Positions 28,801 to 40,190 of a stretch of DNA of 64,000 bases are shown here, piece after piece. How positions within the stretch are numbered: position 1 is the first letter of the stretch; every line of letters starts with the position of its first letter. Origin of the DNA: Chrysomallon squamiferum (lineage: Eukaryota; Mollusca; Gastropoda; Neomphalida; Peltospiridae); the NCBI GenBank assembly GCA_012295275.1, contig CM022665.1:8504976-8568975 (forward strand), given 5' to 3'. Made by a program: the position numbers and the translations under genes. The notes below the pieces were generated by a model. It ran no database searches, was not told the origin of the DNA, and saw only the letters and a list, made by a program, of their open reading frames with translations.

Positions 28801-29258
28801 ACTTTATGTGTTTTCTTCTTTGTTGGAATAATTCAAACTAAATTGTATATCTGGAAAACCTTTGTTAGGTACCAGCTGGATTATGCCACCTACAAAAAGA
28901 TGTATGACTGTTTATTAACACAGCTAAGACTTACTTCAATAACCAGTCTTCTACATTATTATGAATTAGACTATTTTGTTTTCCAAAGATTATTTAATTT
29001 TAAATGAAATGTTGTTTATAATGTTTCAGAAGTGGGGTTGGAACTGCAGGTGCTCTTCAGTCATTGTTCTATGTTGAAGTTACTGATTCCATGAGGGTGA
29101 GCAGCGGAGGGGGAAATCCAGAGGAGGGGGAAATGATTGAAGTTGTTGAAATACCAGTTTCAGAAGCTCGCAGTATAATAATGGATGAAAATGTAGTAAA
29201 GCCTATACATCTCATGTTTGCGTTAATGTGGTTCTATGAAAACAAATGGAAACAATAA
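25854..29258 (+). CDS. NUDT14: NUDT14-like Nudix hydrolase (UDP-glucose pyrophosphatase family), complete
   Basis: Five in-phase exons: 25854-25934, 27158-27201, 27619-27683, 27825-28038 and 29030-29258; 210 residues, close to the roughly 220 of the mammalian protein. The family hydrolyses UDP-glucose (and ADP-ribose) to sugar-1-phosphate plus nucleoside monophosphate in the cytosol. Recognisable stretches are MEKIEDVTIGPC at the start, VLIFVKQFRP, ITIELCAGIVD, the Nudix box at residues 99-121, and MIEVVEIPVSEA near the end. The box keeps the metal-binding glutamates (EILEECGY) but has Gln where the first Glu is usual and Glu where Arg is usual. Exon 3 must start at 27619: the AG at 27584-27585 would cause a frameshift and stop. 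The stop codon overlaps AATAAA. Confidence 0.95.
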
Positions 29259-29379
29259 ATTATTTGTAGAAACTGATGATGGATGTTTTTCTACAGATTT
29301 TTATTTCTTGCAGTTGTGTTTATTATGTTCAACAAATTGATAATGTATTTTAATTTTACATTTTCATAGTGTTACAAAT

Positions 29380-29385
29380 AATAAA
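29380..29385 (+). terminator. Candidate polyadenylation signal of the NUDT14-like gene
   Basis: AATAAA about 120 bases after the stop codon, followed by T-rich sequence. Another AATAAA overlaps the stop codon at about 29256. In such AT-rich DNA the hexamer is common, so the choice between them is open. Confidence 0.4.
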
Positions 29386-30996
29386 AAGTATTTGAATATT
29401 TTTTTAAATTATATTTTTTTGTCATTAAAATTTTATAACCTGTTATATTTTTTAAACAATATCAGCATTCTGTACATTCTATACACAAAGATTTAAAAAA
29501 ATTTTTTTTATTAAAACTAAATTCACTTCAGAAATAGGCAGTCTTTTAACTGAAAATTGCTATCCTTTTATTTGAATTAAAGTCTGAAAACACTACAAGT
29601 AGATAAATATTCACGTGTTTTTTTTTAATCAAAGTGAAAATATTACAATACAAAGAAATAAATGTTTAGATGGGTTTTTTTTTTTTTTGAAGCAAAGTTA
29701 GATGTTTTTTGGAAGTAAATTTATCAGAGTTTGTTTGGAATACATCTACTTAAAATACAGTAAAATTACATTATGTTAATACATTCTCAACAATCTCAGT
29801 TTATTAGAGAATGCAATATCATTTATCACTATCATTGCTATGACAAGTTTTAAAATAGACAATCACTTCAAACGTCAGCTTCATAAGAAAATATGTATCA
29901 TTTACGATAATTATGCTTAAGAATTTATGAATTTGGAACATTAATGACTTTGGATAAAACATCTGCAACAGGCAGAGGAATAAACTTATTGAACATTATT
30001 GTATCATTCTTGCAGTAAATGATAAATGATATGTTATTTGTATTTCTCTGTATGTGAGAAATGATCAAACATTTTTTTAATGAATTGAAAATATTTTGTG
30101 TATTCCTTGTGTTGAATTTTGATGTATAACGAACTAACAAGAACCACTTGTCCAGGGAAATGAATTGATGTATCATTTACAAAAGACATGAAAACTTTAT
30201 TACCTCTCCTTGTTTGAGATGGTAATATGGAACAAGTAATAAATACCTTTTAAAGTATTTCATTTTCACAAGATGGTATTTAACATAGTTCTGAATTTTT
30301 ATTCATTGTTTTGGCTTACCCATTCAAAAAATATACACACACACATAATGAAAGAAAACAACAGAAGAAAAAAATTTAATTATGAAATGACAATAAACAT
30401 TTTTTTAAAAATTAGAAATTTAAATGTGACCTTCTTTTTATTGTCATATAATTAAGCGAACTAAACACTTGAAACGTAAGCGCAATTAATTTTTTTTTTT
30501 AAAAACAATTAGAAAATAGCTGCTAAAATAGTTAAAGGGACATAACTCGTGATGTACTAATTTCAATTTGATTTGAGACATTTTTAACACGTTAGTATTA
30601 TGAAAGAAAATTCTTGAACGTAGTTAAATATTCTTTTATTTATTGTTTCTTTCATTACTGAATAACAAAAGAAAATAATAAGTGATATGTTCTTTGTGTT
30701 TGTTATATATGTGAGAATTGACCAAACTAAAACAAATTTCAATGAATTAAAATTATTTTTTGAAAATAAAGCTTTTTGTCTTTGATTTCAAGAGTACGTG
30801 TCACATGAATAGCACCTTATAGTAAAACATTACTAAATAATTTATCCTTCTAATGATCGAAAAGGATCAGGATTTACTGTTAGGCTAAATAATAAACTGA
30901 AGAATCGACGTTGGTTAAAAAGAAAATGGTATTTAATGCTCTAAACAAGCATTCTGAAACTTAAACGAACAGTTTATACAAAATATATCTGCATGT

Positions 30997-31040
<44 letters not shown>

Positions 31041-31780
31041 TTACAAATTAACCATGTACTGCCAAAACAAAAGTAAAAAACAAATTACATTTTTAATGCA
31101 AATTTATGCGACGTTTCTTCAGTTAATTTCTAAACTATCATTTTACATATTTATTATGACGAAAGTGTATAATTTCTGTAAATAAATTTTTCTATGCTTT
31201 AATATTCTAACACAAAAACACATGTATCTGTATAGTAAATTGTAATGTTATTCTTTGCTTGCAGCACGCAAGCAAAAGTAAAACAAAATCAAATAAGCAT
31301 ACGCACATACAAACATTCACACACGTAGATATACACACTATTTATATGCAGCAGAAACTATAGTACTGTGGTATTTTCTGGGTTATTTTAAGAAACGTAT
31401 TTACTTAAATATGTAACTATGCCGGTTAAGGAAAACGATAATTCACATAATTCGTGACAATATCCCGTATTTTTGTTTTAAGTTACCACAGTGATAGATC
31501 TGGAATTAAGTATTCGCCTCTGAAAAACAATTTTAACTTGAAATTTTAAGAATATGTTCTAAAATAAAACCATAAGAAATATTCAAACCCCCCTCCCCAC
31601 AAAAAAAAAAAAAAAAAAAAAAGAAGATAATAATGTGGTTTTCAAAAACACATCTTTTAAATTTTAACTTAAACAATTCGGTTTGGGAACAAAATTCTTC
31701 ACAGTTGAAAGTCAATAAAATCTCTCTTTATATTTAAATGCAATATAATTATTAATTTTTTCTTTGATTTATCAATGCAG
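29386..31780. other. Gene-free AT-rich DNA after the NUDT14-like gene
   Basis: I see no gene here. The stretch is AT-rich with short open frames lacking any family signature, plus the (ATT)n microsatellite at 30997-31041 and a poly-A run at about 31600-31622. Confidence 0.6.
30997..31041. repeat. (ATT)n microsatellite
   Basis: About 15 uninterrupted ATT/TTA units. Confidence 0.95.
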
Positions 31781-31789
31781 AGTTTAATG

Positions 31790-31920
31790 AAAGGTGTTGG
31801 ATTTTTCTGAACGAGTCCAACAGCGGCATTTCTCCTTCATACTGAGCGCGGCAGCTGAGCAGCCTGCAATTACAAGAAGAAAGTCTGCAGGCTTTGATAG
31901 GAGTTTAACATGCAAATCTA
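31790..31920. promoter_or_regulatory. GC-richer island with octamer and TCF-like sites
   Basis: A compact, non-repetitive, GC-richer block in AT-rich DNA. It holds a perfect POU octamer ATGCAAAT (31910-31917), CTTTGAT (31892-31898, TCF/LEF-like) and a TAATTG-type homeodomain core in reverse near 31868. No convincing reading frame crosses it. The combination suggests an enhancer, but function is inference. Confidence 0.3.
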
Positions 31921-32139
31921 GTGAAGAAGAAATTAATTATTGTCAAAGTGTATGAATTAAGACATCAGTCATATCGTTTCTTTCCTTTTTTCTTTTCTTA
32001 TTCTATAAATTACTTTCTTTCTTTTAATTTAAAAAAAAAAAAAATGTTTTTTTATTTTTCGCTTAAAAGTTATTTATTTAACTATTTATTGTTTTATTTA
32101 TTATAGTAGTTCACGCGCGCGCGTGTGTATGCGTGTGTA

Positions 32140-32260
32140 ATTATTATGAATTCGCTCTATATAGTTCTTACAAAATAATCACATTTAACACCGTGTTTCT
32201 ATACATCTTTGTATTACACTGACAGATCATTTCTACAGAATCACAAGAACCAAATTCTTC
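32140..32260 (+). repeat. Left arm of a perfect 121-bp inverted repeat
   Basis: This stretch is the exact reverse complement of 34723-34843. I compared all 121 positions and found no mismatch; similarity fades in the next 15-20 bases inward. Outer ends are at ATT/AAT-rich DNA and no target-site duplication is visible. Confidence 0.95.
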
Positions 32261-32299
32261 GTCTTGTTTTCAAAATTTCAAAACTAGGATAAAAAAACC

Positions 32300-32331
<32 letters not shown>

Positions 32332-33192
32332 CACAACAGAAAAACAACAACCCAGCAACCAAAAACCAACAAAGTAAAATAATAGTAAATATGAATCTAA
32401 TTTGGAATTTTGGGGATGATTCCATATAAAGTTGAAAAAGATGAAAAAAGACGGTTTACATTCGTGGGCTAACAGAAAAAAATACATATAGCTTTAAATA
32501 GTTTCATCATAACCGGAAGAGGAAATAGTCCAAAGTGCGCTGAAGGCAATCGCTTTGTACACCATTCTTAAGTGAACTATCGTTTTTGTTATAATAATAA
32601 TAATAAAAATAATCATCATCACAATCATCATCATCATTATTATCATTGAATGTAATAATGACTGTGGTACGGATAACAACAGTAAACTAATTAGTATTTA
32701 TTCTCTTCCTATTATGATGCATATAATGATGATGATTAAATAATATATCATGATAATAGTACATTCTGTATAAATAACTTTCGATAGCAATTCTGAAGTC
32801 AGAAACAATTGTCATCGGTTAAATAAATTATTTGGACTTAGATTTCATTTTTAAAAATTCACATACGTTAAATATTGTATTTTTCTTTGAAATTATAATA
32901 AACACCTGTGCCTGTTTTTTTTAACATTTGGAATATAATAAGAAATTTATATATATAATTTAAAGCAACAAGAAAGAATACATTTAAGAACTTTTCTAAT
33001 AAATAATCAATAAACATAAGTTTTATTATATCCATATAAAACATACAATGTACATAATTTTAACTATATCCACACAAACCGTGCAACGTACATACTTTTA
33101 TGCAAAACATTTTTAACTGTACATGAGTTTGTCTAATAATTCATTTATATAAACGTGACTTTATATCCGTAATATCAAATTACTTTATTTTA

Positions 33193-33193
33193 A

Positions 33194-33237
<44 letters not shown>
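33193..33237. repeat. (AAT)n microsatellite
   Basis: About 15 AAT units, inside the inverted-repeat interval. Confidence 0.95.
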
Positions 33238-33240
<3 letters not shown>

Positions 33241-33589
33241 TATTTTCCAATTACTCTGTTTGTTTCGTAACATTTCAGAATTGAAAAATATTGCTTCTTC
33301 ACGTGTCGATAACTAATTTATTACACCTTTCCTCAATTTATAAAAAAAAAATTCTGGGAGAGTGACGAGGAGGGAGAAATGGCATATAACAGTACAACTG
33401 AGATCACATCTGCGTTGGACATTTTGGAGGGCACGGGGAGGTTAGGCAAGAAGTAATGCTCAGTATGGACTGATTTAGAAGTAAAAGGAAAATAATTATT
33501 CCATTCTTTAATAAAGGCTTACGCTGAGGCAGTGTGTAATTAACTCTTTTCATTTGCCGCCGCATCACCTGTGAGGCGTTGAGAAGAAG

Positions 33590-33850
33590 ATGCACGGCTC
33601 AGTGTCCTGGCTGGCTCACCTTTCACTGCTTGTGTTTGTCAGGCCTGTTTACGCCTTCAGCGTTGGCTCCCTCCCCTCATCCGAGGTCACGGGTCACGTT
33701 GATCACGTGACATACAGGTCAAAGGTCTGTTTTTTAGGTCTAACCAGATATAATTTACTCCATGTCGGATTCTTTGAGCCAGTCAAGTTTTATTCAAGCA
33801 AAATGATAGTGGAGCCCGTTAAAAGCAGTGAAACACGCTGCGATAATTAA
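33590..33850 (+). CDS. Possible first exon or short ORF with a signal-peptide-like start
   Basis: An 86-codon ATG frame in a GC-richer block. Residues 1-24 look like a signal peptide: a short polar start, the hydrophobic core LSLLVFV, then a VYA-FS cleavage-type end. The remainder is not recognised. No strong splice donor follows the early part and no partner exon was found, so it may be chance. The flanking DNA (33350-33800) is unusually non-repetitive, which would also fit a regulatory element. Confidence 0.22.
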   Translation: MHGSVSWLAHLSLLVFVRPVYAFSVGSLPSSEVTGHVDHVTYRSKVCFLGLTRYNLLHVGFFEPVKFYSSKMIVEPVKSSETRCDN

Positions 33851-34125
33851 TAAAAGTCAGTTGTGTTGAATTAAAAACTGATATTATCTGGTTTACTTTC
33901 TCTCGCATTCACACTTGTGTTTCGTTTTTGTCGTTTCCTGAATCCCTTCTTTATGTTGCAACCGACGCCGCTTTCGTGTGATTTTAATCGGATGACAGGC
34001 GTCGAGAAAGTAGTGTTTGGCGTATTCTGTTTTAAAACCGAACAGTTTTGGAATTACATTTAACAAAACTAATTAGCAAAAGTAAATCGTTAAATGAAAC
34101 TTGTATATAATTCGAAATAATTCGA

Positions 34126-34164
<39 letters not shown>
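34126..34164. repeat. (AAT)n microsatellite
   Basis: About 13 AAT units, with further imperfect units to about 34180. Confidence 0.95.
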
Positions 34165-34166
<2 letters not shown>

Positions 34167-34339
34167 TAATAATAATACCGATAATAAAGCGTTACTTATT
34201 TATTATTATTTACTGTTTATTCACTTTACCTGGAATCGCTCCACTTTATTTCAACAATTTAAAATTATTTATCAACCAACGATCAGTTATTTCAAGCAAT
34301 TTATTTAATTATTTGTGCGTTATTCAGCAAAATCAGGCT

Positions 34340-34640
34340 TGTTAAAAATGTAGCCTTTGGGGAGGGTCCGAGATCACATCTAAGTAACAATACCCTGAAA
34401 TCTTTTTTTTACCTCCCCTCTGCTTCGCTGAATCAAACTGTGTGAAAAAGGAAAGAAAGATTTTCAAAAAAAGGATGTACTTTTTATATAGATGTAGATC
34501 TGTATCGCCACCAGCCATCAGCTATAATTTGCAGATTTGAAAGGATTCACCAACCATGGAATGATATCTGCTGTTGTGTGAACAAACGATTACCTCCGTT
34601 TGGGAGACATAATTTATCAAACCAAATTGCCGGAAAATGT
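34340..34640. other. Non-repetitive GC-richer stretch, no gene seen
   Basis: A mixed-composition block between microsatellites, inside the inverted-repeat interval. No coding frame or family signature is visible. It could be regulatory sequence, but I can point to no specific site. Confidence 0.3.
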
Positions 34641-34722
34641 CTTTTTCGCATTATCATAGCTCAATAAAGAAAGAAAGAAAAGATATTTCCTTCATAGACA
34701 ACGTATATTCTGAATACAAGAG

Positions 34723-34843
34723 GAAGAATTTGGTTCTTGTGATTCTGTAGAAATGATCTGTCAGTGTAATACAAAGATGTATAGAAACACGGTGTTAAAT
34801 GTGATTATTTTGTAAGAACTATATAGAGCGAATTCATAATAAT
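34723..34843 (-). repeat. Right arm of a perfect 121-bp inverted repeat
   Basis: Reverse complement of 32140-32260. Together the arms enclose 2.46 kb. They could be terminal inverted repeats of a non-autonomous DNA element or the product of a recent inverted duplication. No transposase frame was found between them. Confidence 0.95.
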
Positions 34844-35199
34844 AATATTAACAATAATAATAATAATAATCATAATCATAATAAAGATGATGATGATAAC
34901 AACAACAAAAACAATAACTGTATTATTTTAGTAGTAATAATGATAATAATAGTAGTAACACTATTAATAGGCCTATTAAAACACACCAAGAACAATAATA
35001 ACAATATCTATAATAACGATGATGATGATGATGATTATGACGGTGATGCAGTAATTATTGTAGGATAGCACTAATAGTGACAATAGTACTGTAATAGTAA
35101 AGGGAATGGTGGTGCACTGTCTTATAACTGGCACTGAAAATAAAACTGGAAATAGTCCCATGGGCTCAGTTAACTGGAAAATTCATGGAACTCATGACT

Positions 35200-36050
35200 A
35201 CAAATATAAACAATATGAAGTATAGGTATATATACAATATGTAGTACAATATATAGTCAGGTATCTGTACAACATGTAGTGCAGGTATGTATACAATATG
35301 TAGTAGAGGTATGTGTACAATATTTAATAGAGGTTTATGTACAGTATCTAGCAGTGATATATATATATATATATAGTATCTAGCAGAGGTACATGCACAA
35401 TATATAGTAAAGGGATATATACAGCATCTAGTACTGGAATAGTACAATATTTGGGAGAAATATTTGTAAAGTATACAATAGAGATATATGTACAATATAC
35501 AGTAGAGTACATGTACAATATATAGTACAGGGATATATACAGTATCTAGTAGAGGTATATGTACAATATATTAGAAAAATATGGATATTATCTTGTAGAG
35601 GTGCTTGTACTGTATAATACAGGGATATATGCAATGTCTAATAAGGTATATGTACAGGTTCTAGTTGAAATATATGTACAGCAGGCTATCTAGTAGAGAT
35701 GTATGTACAGTATCTAATAGAGGTGTATCTAGTAGAGGTATATATATATATATATATATATGTACTACATATATTAGAGTATATACTGGGTTGATGAATA
35801 AGTCATTGCGGTTCATAATTGATTCAAATTTATTGCAGAGGCATCAAAAAACTTGTTGACTGTTGGGAAGAAGGGGTAAATAACAACGAAGAATACATTA
35901 TGATTAAATTACATCTTGTTATCAGTTAATCTTAAGTTTTCTTCTATGTAATGATTAAATTTAATTTAACCGCAGCGACGTATTTCTCAACCCAATAATA
36001 CAATATATAGTACAGGTATATGCGTAGTATATAGTAGTGGCATGCATTTA
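35200..36050. repeat. Degenerate tandem array of short TAGTA/GTACA-rich units
   Basis: Loosely repeated units of about 25-30 bases with the theme 'ATATGTACA, then ATATCTAGTAGAGGT' run from about 35200 to 35780 and resume after 35997 to about 36050. The array is split by a MITE. The minus-strand open frames across it, rich in Tyr and Ile, are a by-product of the repeat. Confidence 0.8.
35786..35995. mobile_element. Mariner-type MITE, 210 bp, with TA duplication
   Basis: The ends are imperfect inverted repeats of about 28 bases: left end TGGGTTGATGAATAAGTC followed by a GCGGTT core, right end (reverse complement) TTGGGTTGAGAAATACGTC followed by a GCGGTT core. The element is flanked by TA on both sides (35784-35785 and 35996-35997), the target duplication of Tc1/mariner elements. 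The terminal pattern is typical of mariner. There is no room for a transposase, so it is non-autonomous. It sits inside a tandem array that resumes on the other side. Confidence 0.85.
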
Positions 36051-36179
36051 TTTACAGCCCTTATTTGAGGGTTTTTTCGTTTACATCAGCTATCACATAA
36101 CATTAGTAACAAGAGAGGCTGCATGAAAGCATTAACACCACGTTGAGAGTAACCTGACCAGTCCTTATTAACTTCTTTC

Positions 36180-36350
36180 AGTTTCTTCGTGTCATCTGTC
36201 TTGTATTGGCACGCGCAGCGCGTGACTCGTGTCTTGCGTCACGTGCGAGTGTCGTTTCGTCATTGCGTAACGCCCAATAAAGCCGGGTATCAACGGATCT
36301 TAACAAGAAGACAGTTTGTATTATCATCTGAACGTTTTACGTGTAATGGC
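36180..36350. promoter_or_regulatory. CpG-rich patch with palindrome, E-box and C/EBP-type site
   Basis: The patch is strikingly rich in CpG against a CpG-poor background. It contains a perfect 15-base palindrome CACGCGCAGCGCGTG (36210-36224), an E-box CACGTG (36240-36245) and ATTGCGTAAC (36262-36271, C/EBP or PAR-bZIP type), then an AATAAA in CCAATAAAGCCGGG. It could be a promoter or the U3/R part of a decayed LTR. No LTR ends or coding region were confirmed. Confidence 0.35.
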
Positions 36351-36359
36351 TTTACCAGC

Positions 36360-36853
36360 AAAATGATTATGTCAAAATGTGTTTACTTTAAAAACTTCTG
36401 TTAAGTTACCCGTTTTTTTCCTTCAGTATTCTTCTTTATTATATTTATAATTATATTCCCATGTATTTTTCTTCTTTATTTTTCATTGTTATTCATTCCT
36501 TTATGTTAAAATTTTGCTTCAAACCTCTTTCTCTACACTTTAAATTAAATATTAATCACTAATTAAATTCTGAGTGAATATTGTTGATAAAATAATTGTG
36601 ACAGCGAACAAGTCCTGGTTTGTATCAGGCTACATTTTGATTTTGAATGTTATAGTTGAATTCGGAGTGAATATTATTGTTAAAATAATTCCTGTGTTAC
36701 GTGTGCTGTATTATTTTTTAATTTTAAATTCTTTTGAAAACATGCAATGCTGATGAATGTTTTACAGACTCCCGATTTCTTCCTGTTCGAAAAATGTTAT
36801 GCCATTACTTAGCATATTTACAACAACAAGAAAAAATGATAATAATAAATATA

Positions 36854-36890
<37 letters not shown>

Positions 36891-37620
36891 GGGACTAATC
36901 TTTTACCCGTGATTTTCAAATTCCATTAACAGATTCAAACTCTTCGGGCTATGGAGTTTTTTATATTATGATAACGGCCTCCCCCCTCCCCCCGTACAGA
37001 CTAGCTTATTTCTCTCTCTTCTAACTATGGGAAGATGCATAGAAAATAGTAGACACATGCGAATAGATATATAAGATTTGTTTTATCATGTCTTTAAAGG
37101 CCAGATTAATAATTTGCTGAATGACGTCCGAATCCTGATGCTCCTGAGATGCTGGTTCATTTTCAGGTAAAAATGTTTTCGTACACTCGGCCTCAAAAGT
37201 ATCCATATAAAATTTTACGCCTTAAACCTAAACACAAAGTAACATTTTTTACTCGAAATAAATAATCGCACTATTTAAATTTATTAATTTGATTCTGTCA
37301 TTTTAATCAGTATTAACCTACACTCGATACATCAAAGCCATAGATTAAATAAATATTGAATAGATCGTAATATCGTTCACAGAAATACAGTCACAGATTC
37401 ACAGCATGGAACCATGGACAGCAAAACATGATAGTACGTTGTACTGAAGATACTAAATATTTGTTATTATAAATTATTCTTTCGCTGTATTGAAACAAGC
37501 TGATTCACTGAAGCATCAGTCATTGACAATGTTGTTCTTGGCGCAAAGACAAGAATTTTTGCTTTGAAAAAAAATGTTATCACAAAAGAACAATAATTTT
37601 GAAAATATACTTACTTTGAG
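36360..37620. other. No gene seen; AT-rich intergenic DNA
   Basis: Mixed AT-rich sequence with a short (AATA)n stretch near 36850-36890 and a C-rich run near 36980-36996. A minus-strand open frame at 37021-37206 has no recognisable domain. Confidence 0.55.
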
Positions 37621-37644
37621 TTTGTGGCGCCACTAGGTAACAAT

Positions 37645-37647
37645 AGC

Positions 37648-37703
<56 letters not shown>

Positions 37704-37722
37704 CAACAACAACAACAACAAC
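37645..37722. repeat. (AAT)n then (AAC)n compound microsatellite
   Basis: About 18 AAT units pass directly into about 7 AAC units. The frame reading poly-Asn through it is a repeat artefact. Confidence 0.95.
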
Positions 37723-38021
37723 GGCAACAGCAGTAGCGGCAGCAACAAACCTAGATACTACGACTATTTATTATATAAAATTAATAAGCCCTGTAGCTTA
37801 TGTCAGAATAAAGATTTAAATTCTTTATGTAAAATGATCAACAACAATATCAACAACAAAAAAAAAAAAAATAATAATAAATAAATATTTTTCCCTATCT
37901 AATAATAGGTAATAATATGACCTCTTTTTCAGAATTTTTTAGAGTGTTCATTTTGCCCAGTCATTGGTTTTAGAAGAACATACTGTCTTGTTTACAAATA
38001 TTTATTTACCCTATAGTCATC

Positions 38022-38058
<37 letters not shown>

Positions 38059-38168
38059 AATGAATGAATTAATTTATTTTTTTATTACTGTTATTACTGA
38101 CGCAATCTAGGATTATGCATGTAAAAACTAAAACAGTTTTTTTGGTTTAGGAGTGGGCAAGTAGCAAT

Positions 38169-38524
38169 CTAAGCACGGTATTTTGAAATACGACAAGACC
38201 AGTTGAATGTCCTTTAGCATAATGTTGACACACAAGATGGCACACAAGCTGGTATCTTCAAAAAGCACAACGAGGTATACATCGCTGGCCTGAAGAGCCA
38301 TGCGTGTCGACGACTGGTTTTAAAATCGTGGGCAATGTCACGCATCAGACTCTGGAATGGCAGCTTCCTGGTTAGAAGTTCCGTACTCTTCTGGTATCAT
38401 CGGATCTCTCACAGAGCGATGTCACCTAGACTGGGGATTTCTTTTGAGCTGCCTTGGCGGCCAGCTCTTTCCTTGGAGATTCGCCTCAAATGGCCTTTTC
38501 TGCCGTCTGCTTTGTACAAGGCAT
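38169..38524 (-). pseudogene. Histone H3 pseudogene, frameshifted and internally deleted
   Basis: Reading the minus strand from an ATG at 38522-38524, the DNA follows histone H3 along its length. The start resembles the TKQTARK region, then PRKQLAAKAARKSAP, then [11 protein letters not shown]. Further on come [37 protein letters not shown] and MLKDIQL, ending at a TAG in the position of the H3 stop. The reading frame is broken by several small deletions and an early TGA. Length is 356 bases against 411 for an intact 136-residue H3. No intron interrupts it, which fits a retrocopy of an H3 mRNA. There is no clear poly-A tail or flanking duplication, so an old copy of an intronless histone gene is also possible. 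It has no coding capacity now. Confidence 0.88.
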
Positions 38525-38562
38525 TTTTCAGATCAGATCGTTCACAGTCGCTTTTTTTACCA

Positions 38563-38629
38563 GTAGCAGTAGCAGTAACAATAGTAATAGTAGTAGAAGT
38601 AATAATAGTAATAGTAGTAGAAGTAATAA

Positions 38630-38678
<49 letters not shown>

Positions 38679-38720
38679 CGTAGTCGTAGTCGTAGTAATA
38701 GCAACAGTAGTAGAAGTGTT
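38563..38720. repeat. (AGT)n imperfect microsatellite
   Basis: A long AGT/GTA run with A-rich interruptions starting 40 bases from the H3 pseudogene. Low-complexity Ser, Val or Asn frames result on all strands. Confidence 0.93.
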
Positions 38721-38959
38721 AGCAGTAGAAGTGGTGGTAACAGTTGTAGTTAATAATTGTACAAGAAATAGTAATAACAGTTGTAACAGTGAGAGTAGTA
38801 ATGATATTAGGTATATAGCAAAAACGACAGTTGTAGTAGCTGTTGTCTCTGTTGCTGCTGCTTTTGTTGTTCTGATGGCGGTGGTGGTGGTAGCAGCAAT
38901 TAATCACATTTTCTCGCTTACAGTTAACCGTTCACTTTATTTTTATTAGCGAATTAAAA

Positions 38960-40190
38960 AACACTGTATGAGGGCTGTTATTAATTCACGGAAACGCTCA
39001 ATGCGGGGTGGTCGCTTAGATACTCTTTCATAAAACTCATTTTCAATTAGTTTTTTTTTTTCAAAACGTGCTCCGCAATTATTTTTCCTCGATTTACTTT
39101 GTGCAATATCGGTAGCACGTGTCAAAGGCTATAAGAGACAGGTGATTTTGTTTGGATTAATCTGCTACAAAAATATTGCTGAACATCCAAGATGAAAACC
39201 ATTAGCACATCCGGTGTGTTCACAATCCTCGGGGATGAGCAGACGACAATTTTTTTTTTTTTTTCAAGTTATATAGCGGATATAATTACGTAATATTATT
39301 TTTTTTTAATATCCCTTTTAGATATTAGAACTTTCCAGAAATATTTCGTAACAATTTGAGTCAAAGAAATATATAATTTTTATTAGGATTTAATTAAAAC
39401 GCAGCCTAAATCGATTTTTAAACAAAATAGTCCCGAGTATGTTTGCCTATTGATTTAAATGACGTATAATGCACACAGATACTATAAATTTATACATAAA
39501 TGGTAATTTTCGATAAGAAAATTATATTAAAAATCTTTGTAAACTCATATATTTGGGATATAAATTATATTTTTAATGTAACGCTGTTAAGTGTTCATAT
39601 AACAGTATATCTTGAAAAAATTAACAATAAAATCAATTAGAATGTCTGAAATAACAACAACAACACCACCACCACCACCACCAACAAGAATAATAATAAT
39701 AATAATAATAATAAAACAAATTTAAAATTACTGTTATCAGTTGTCCTTATTTTTTTGTTCTTGTTTTTATAACTGTTGTAAACTTAGTATTGAAGAGAAC
39801 TCATAAAAAAATATTACATATATATATATATATTTATCTTAACATTTGAAGACACCGCTAATAAAACACGTTATTAAAAGTCTATCCGAGAACACCGGAT
39901 CTACTTCATCTTGAAATATTGATCCGTTAGCTGGGAAACATTAACCGGAACCATGTTACCCGAGAGTAGTCAGGTAATACGACCCTTGTTGAGACTGAAG
40001 GGAAAAATTTAATGAATTTTGTGGCGAGTAATTTTTGTTTCGTTAATATCACATTTTTATATGATATTTTTCTGTAATGGAAGTCTGATCTTTATCGCGA
40101 TCACGAGAGACGGGTGTCTGGTTGCGGTAAAAAGATACGACTCCATCTCTTTACTAAACGTGTTGTTCGCAGATTTTGTTATTTCATCGA
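38960..40190. other. No gene seen; AT-rich intergenic DNA
   Basis: AT-rich sequence with (ACC)n/(AAT)n at about 39650-39715 and (AT)n near 39815. A non-repetitive block at about 39880-40000 has no reading frame I recognise. Confidence 0.55.

Noticed and set aside
33401-34384. The 12-mer GAGATCACATCT occurring twice, about 970 bases apart
   Set aside because: In 64 kb many 12-mers recur by chance, and the flanks of the two copies do not match.
35166-35634. Tyr/Ile-rich minus-strand frames of up to 109 codons
   Set aside because: They follow the degenerate tandem array around 35200-35780 and show no domain.
37624-37884. Poly-Asn protein
   Set aside because: Translation of (AAT)n/(AAC)n; no conserved sequence on either side.
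38335-38949. A 204-codon plus-strand open frame with a long Val/Ile tail
   Set aside because: Its first half is antisense to the histone H3 pseudogene and its second half is the translated (AGT)n repeat; it shows no domain of its own.
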